Shown in pieces: positions 41,167 to 43,821 of a stretch of 43,821 bases of DNA (position 1 is its first letter; the number at the start of each line of letters is the position of its first letter). The stretch lies in the NCBI GenBank assembly GCA_030739585.1, contig JASLYX010000003.1:103812-147632 (forward strand). The letters are read 5' to 3'. A program made the position numbers and the translations under genes. The stretch is from Candidatus Bathyarchaeota archaeon. GTDB taxonomy: Archaea; Thermoproteota; Bathyarchaeia; TCS64. Under the pieces are notes generated by a model that saw nothing but the letters and a program-made list of their open reading frames with translations, searched no databases and was not told where the DNA came from.

Positions 41167-42108
41167 ATGAAAAGAATAGGCAACTCATATAACAGTCATA
41201 GGAGCTTCGGAGACTCTTCCGAGATCTCGGGTATCCTCGTGCGCAGATCCGGCTTAATCGCTACAATAGTTATCATTATCATCGCCGCAGGGGCGATCTA
41301 CACACAAAGCTTTGTGAGGGTCCCAGCAGGTTATCGAGGGGTCCTGTTAACCTGGGGTAAACCGGAGGAAAAGATTCTGGGAGAAGGTCTCAACTACGTG
41401 CTCCCTTTCGTCCAGAATGTCGAGCTGATGAATGTCCAGGTCCAAAAGGCCGAGTCCACCGAGTCGGCTGCTACCAATGACCTCCAGCAAGTCACCACTA
41501 CAGTCGCAGTCAACTTTAGGCTCAATCCGAAAGCGGTCAACCAGATCTACCGTGAGCTGAGACAGGACTACGTCTCTAGGGTGATCAAGCCTAACATTGA
41601 GGAGTCCATCAAGGCGGCTACGTCTCAGTTCAAGGCTGAGGAACTCATTACCAACAGGGCCACCGTAAAGTCGGCCTTCGACGACATCCTCGAGGCTCGT
41701 CTAAGGGTTTTCGATATAGAGGTCATCGCTGTATCTCTAACAGACTTTCAGTTTAGCCCTGCCTTTGCCGCGGCCATAGAGGCTAAGGTAACCGCAGAGC
41801 AGTCCGCTTTGGAGGCTAAGAACAAGCTAGAGCAAATCCGTCATGAGGCTCAACAGCAGGTCATCCAAGCAGAGGCTGAGAAGAACGCAACTGTCGCTCT
41901 GGCGCTGGGTAAGGCTGATGCGGTTGTCATTGACTCAGAGGCTACAACAAAAGCCATAGAGATGATCACCGGTCAGATGACTGCCGAATACGCTCAGTAC
42001 CTCTGGCTCTCAAAATGGGACGGCAAGCTTCCCCTTTTTGTGGGGGAGGGGACAGGATTTATCATCGACGTAAACTCCCTCCTCAACAAGACGACCCCCG
42101 GCGGCTGA
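41167..42108 (+). CDS. Prohibitin/SPFH (band 7) family membrane protein
   Basis: A 313-aa protein with one N-terminal membrane helix (LIATIVIIIIAAGAIYT, residues 30-46), an SPFH domain starting VRVPAGYRGVLLTWGKPEEKILG (51-73) and continuing to about 230 with the VEESIKAATSQF-like region, then a long coiled coil (AEQSALEAKNKLEQIRHEA, QQVIQAEAEKNATVAL). Such proteins form large ring scaffolds in membrane microdomains and may chaperone membrane proteases. No NfeD-like partner is adjacent. TATA-like TGTTTAAGTC (41127-41136) is 35 bases ahead of the ATG. Confidence 0.93.
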   Translation: MKRIGNSYNSHRSFGDSSEISGILVRRSGLIATIVIIIIAAGAIYTQSFVRVPAGYRGVLLTWGKPEEKILGEGLNYVLPFVQNVELMNVQVQKAESTESAATNDLQQVTTTVAVNFRLNPKAVNQIYRELRQDYVSRVIKPNIEESIKAATSQFKAEELITNRATVKSAFDDILEARLRVFDIEVIAVSLTDFQFSPAFAAAIEAKVTAEQSALEAKNKLEQIRHEAQQQVIQAEAEKNATVALALGKADAVVIDSEATTKAIEMITGQMTAEYAQYLWLSKWDGKLPLFVGEGTGFIIDVNSLLNKTTPGG

Positions 42109-42120
42109 GAACCCCCCTAG

Positions 42121-42145
42121 TCCTTTATTTTTTAATTTTTCTCTT
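42121..42145 (+). terminator. T-rich terminator after the prohibitin-family gene
   Basis: Consecutive T tracts (TTTATTTTTTAATTTTTCTC) begin 13 bases after the stop codon, typical of archaeal termination. Confidence 0.5.
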
Positions 42146-42201
42146 GCCTCAGCTCTCACCCAAATGAAGATTGAAATACCATTTCGGTGTAGTTTACTTC
42201 T

Positions 42202-42528
42202 ATGTCTAAAGAAAGACTGGAAGAATTCCTCAAGGTTGGGAACGACTGGGAAAAGCTTAAGACCTCGATACCAGGGGTCTCCGTCCAAAAACTGCCTCCA
42301 TATCGATCATCCCCAAGCCGATTGGCCATCGAGGTGAACCCTGTAGACGCATCGGGAAACCCTACCAAAAGGCGGGGGCTTTTGATCCGATTTCCAGATG
42401 AGTTTGACACATTTAAGATGATATTGAACGACGAAAAATTTCCCAAGCTTCTAAAAATGCTGGAAAGGGTCAATCCAGGATCCGGGAGAAGAACTACAAC
42501 ACTTGACGGTGACATTTTAGAGCTCTAA
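42202..42528 (+). CDS. Hypothetical protein, 108 aa
   Basis: The sequence starts MSKERLEEFLKVGNDWEKLK and includes RLAIEVNPVDASGNPTKRRG and a LLIRFPDEFDTFKMILNDEKF segment, giving an alpha/beta pattern with strong coding character. There is no membrane helix. I do not recognise the family. It is in the same orientation as the prohibitin gene but after a terminator-like tract. Confidence 0.65.
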   Translation: MSKERLEEFLKVGNDWEKLKTSIPGVSVQKLPPYRSSPSRLAIEVNPVDASGNPTKRRGLLIRFPDEFDTFKMILNDEKFPKLLKMLERVNPGSGRRTTTLDGDILEL

Positions 42529-43073
42529 GCCCATGAACAGTTACACTCATTAACGGTTCAAGGATGATCCATAAGTTGGAACAGGCTTTACACACGAGAT
42601 CTTGGGAAAAATGAGACTAAGCCCTCTGGATCCTCAACTCGCTCAAATTCCCAGCCCCTCCAACTTTTCGGAGATAGGGAATCTTTTAGATTCACGGTCG
42701 TCGCCCTCCTACGATGTGGTCTCAGGGTGCAATGAATGACTCAGATCCGGGCGGGGTATTGGATCCCGAGGCACATCACTTCGATATATAACATCACTGT
42801 GCCCAAAGTTCTATTTCGATGAGACCCATAGGGCTTAGCCTTTTATCCCAGGCCTGTTGAGGAACCTTCTGGGAAGATCTGAACTGTGACTACTTCATTA
42901 ACGACCAAAAGAATGGAGATGGTTGGACCATCGCAGACGAAGGTTCCAGGTATTTCTCTGTAAACGGGATAATCTCGGCGTATATGATTGATAATAGCCC
43001 CCATCTCCTCTAAGAAGGCCAGTAAAGAAGTAATGGTTTACAAGTGATAACTAAGGGAGAAAGAAAATTTCGG
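42529..43073. other. Intergenic region after the 108-aa protein gene, containing a small ORF
   Basis: Apart from the small minus-strand ORF at 42843-43004, I see no convincing gene. A minus-strand frame at about 42588-42695 (beginning GTG AAT CTA AAA) is open for 35 codons and may be chance. Confidence 0.4.
42843..43004 (-). CDS. Small protein, 53 aa, downstream of the MFS gene
   Basis: The ORF starts MGAIINHIRRDYPVYREIPG and ends with TVQIFPEGSSTGLG; a TISILLVVNEVVTVQIF strand-like stretch lies in the middle. In-frame coding sequence also extends upstream (SLLAFLEE) toward a stop at about 43038, without a standard start. It follows the MFS gene by 70 bases on the same strand, so likely cotranscribed. 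No family recognised; could also be a remnant. Confidence 0.45.
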   Translation of the reverse strand: MGAIINHIRRDYPVYREIPGTFVCDGPTISILLVVNEVVTVQIFPEGSSTGLG

Positions 43074-43821
43074 TTATCCTGCAGATTCACAATATTCTTG
43101 TTTAAACTTCGCTTTCGCGTGGGGCTGGAAAGTCTCATGGATGAAAAAGAATAGCAGCCCCGTGGTGAATCTGAGGATAGCCGAGATCATGAGGCCAGAG
43201 TTTATGCCCTGTAATATTCCCCCGGTGATGAGAAAGTTGTATGTGATATAACCCCCCAAGAGATTTCCGATGAAAGAAGAGAGGCCGAATGCAGCTGTGT
43301 TGACAGCTAGATATGTAGCTCTCATTTCCACAGGGGCTAGGTCGATAATATATGTAGGGCCTGAACTCATCCAAGCTCCCATCCCGAGACCCAGCAGAAT
43401 CTCCGCAGCAGCAATGTGGGTCCAATTCGTAGCAACGATATAGATAATTGGCCCTAAGGTCAGGATCATCCTGCTAAAGACCACGATGGGGCGACGTCCA
43501 ATTTTATCCATTAGACTCCCGACATATCGTTGGGTGAACATCGAAGTAGCCGCGGAGAAGAACGAGTATGCGGCAATATGCCAGATCTTGAGGCTGAGCC
43601 TATCAACGATCACGAAGGGAAACAAGGGCCATGCAAACGCCAACCCTGTGCCATAAAGGAGGTTTGTCAGAAGATATCTCCTGAACCTTGTATCTCGGAG
43701 GACGGTCCAGAGGTCTAGGTCCATATTGTCTCGGTTCGATGGTTTCTCTCGGATGAACAGACTCATTAAGCCTGATGCTATGCTCATCCCGGATGATAAA
43801 GCCAATATCAACTTGAACGAC
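43074..43821 (-). CDS. Major facilitator superfamily transporter (C-terminal part)
   Basis: The frame is open to the window edge, so the N-terminal half is missing; 248 codons are visible. About six helices of the C-terminal bundle can be followed, with the MFS loop motif GSLMDKIGRRPIVVFSRM (the GxLaDrxGRrp signature) in the middle, and GPTYIIDLAPVEMRATYLAV and GLSSFIGNLLGGYIT later. The substrate is unknown. Members of this group export drugs or metabolites. The C-terminus FQPHAKAKFKQEY is cytoplasmic. Confidence 0.9.
   Translation of the reverse strand, partial: SFKLILALSSGMSIASGLMSLFIREKPSNRDNMDLDLWTVLRDTRFRRYLLTNLLYGTGLAFAWPLFPFVIVDRLSLKIWHIAAYSFFSAATSMFTQRYVGSLMDKIGRRPIVVFSRMILTLGPIIYIVATNWTHIAAAEILLGLGMGAWMSSGPTYIIDLAPVEMRATYLAVNTAAFGLSSFIGNLLGGYITYNFLITGGILQGINSGLMISAILRFTTGLLFFFIHETFQPHAKAKFKQEYCESAG

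Noticed and set aside
42588-42695. 35-codon minus frame with GTG start
   Set aside because: Short, no promoter, no recognisable feature.
1-43821. CRISPR arrays, insertion sequences, integrases, phage modules
   Set aside because: I found no regularly spaced repeats, no terminal inverted repeats with a transposase and no integrase or capsid-like gene.

Overview
The window looks like a piece of an archaeal chromosome, probably from an uncultured, non-extreme Thermoproteota-type lineage such as Bathyarchaeia. That lineage guess is inference. The archaeal signs are an archaeal type A-like RNase P RNA, the KEOPS subunit Cgi121, a Tan1-like THUMP protein, a PhoU protein with an AbrB/SpoVT DNA-binding domain, a PyrI domain, a short TsaC/Sua5, and many TATA boxes 24-35 nt ahead of start codons, which implies mostly leaderless mRNAs. 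Many starts are TTG or GTG. Two composition regimes alternate: GC-richer genes (his operon, trpS, pyrI-pyrE, citrate synthase, tRNA-modification genes) and AT-rich genes (methyltransferase, CPBP protease, peptide ABC transporter, several membrane proteins). The AT-rich set may include transferred genes.

Layout. 1-5929 is a tightly overlapping minus-strand histidine operon in the order hisG-hisD-hisC-HAD phosphatase-hisB-hisH-hisA (hisA is cut by the window edge); the HAD gene is the likely missing histidinol-phosphate phosphatase. 6.5-9.6 kb is an AT-rich stretch with an orphan beta-class DNA methyltransferase and, on the other strand, a TusA-like sulfur carrier, a rhodanese and a phosphotriesterase-family hydrolase. 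10.1-13.8 kb holds a class A beta-lactamase-like serine hydrolase, a DUF362 protein and a class III aminotransferase. 14.2-17 kb holds two single-pass membrane proteins, the RNase P RNA gene and, divergently, a D-2-hydroxyacid dehydrogenase. 17.4-20 kb is an RNA-modification neighbourhood (TsaC/Sua5, DUF89, THUMP, Cgi121).

20.4-30.8 kb contains a secreted protein with a PGF-CTERM-like tail, an SDR, an N-acyl-D-amino-acid-deacylase-like amidohydrolase with a palindrome next to its TATA box, a small four-helix membrane protein, and a complete Opp/Dpp-type importer (binding protein, two ATPases, two permeases). Together these suggest uptake and deacylation of peptides or N-acyl amino acids. 31-33.9 kb has a CPBP protease, citrate synthase and an NTF2-like protein. 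34.0-35.2 kb is a gene graveyard: a mannonate-dehydratase-like pseudogene and a second frame-broken ORF. 35.25-43.8 kb has tRNA-Pro(CGG), a PhoU regulator, a thioredoxin-like protein, trpS, a Bcp peroxiredoxin, an unusual PyrI-PyrE fusion, a prohibitin-family protein, several small proteins and the C-terminal part of an MFS transporter.

I see no CRISPR array, no transposase or integrase and no phage module. The most unusual items are the PyrI-PyrE fusion, the intracellular beta-lactamase-like protein without a recognisable omega-loop ExxLN, a cluster of (CG)n palindromes at 12-16.5 kb, and a Trp-codon-containing upstream ORF overlapping the start of trpS.
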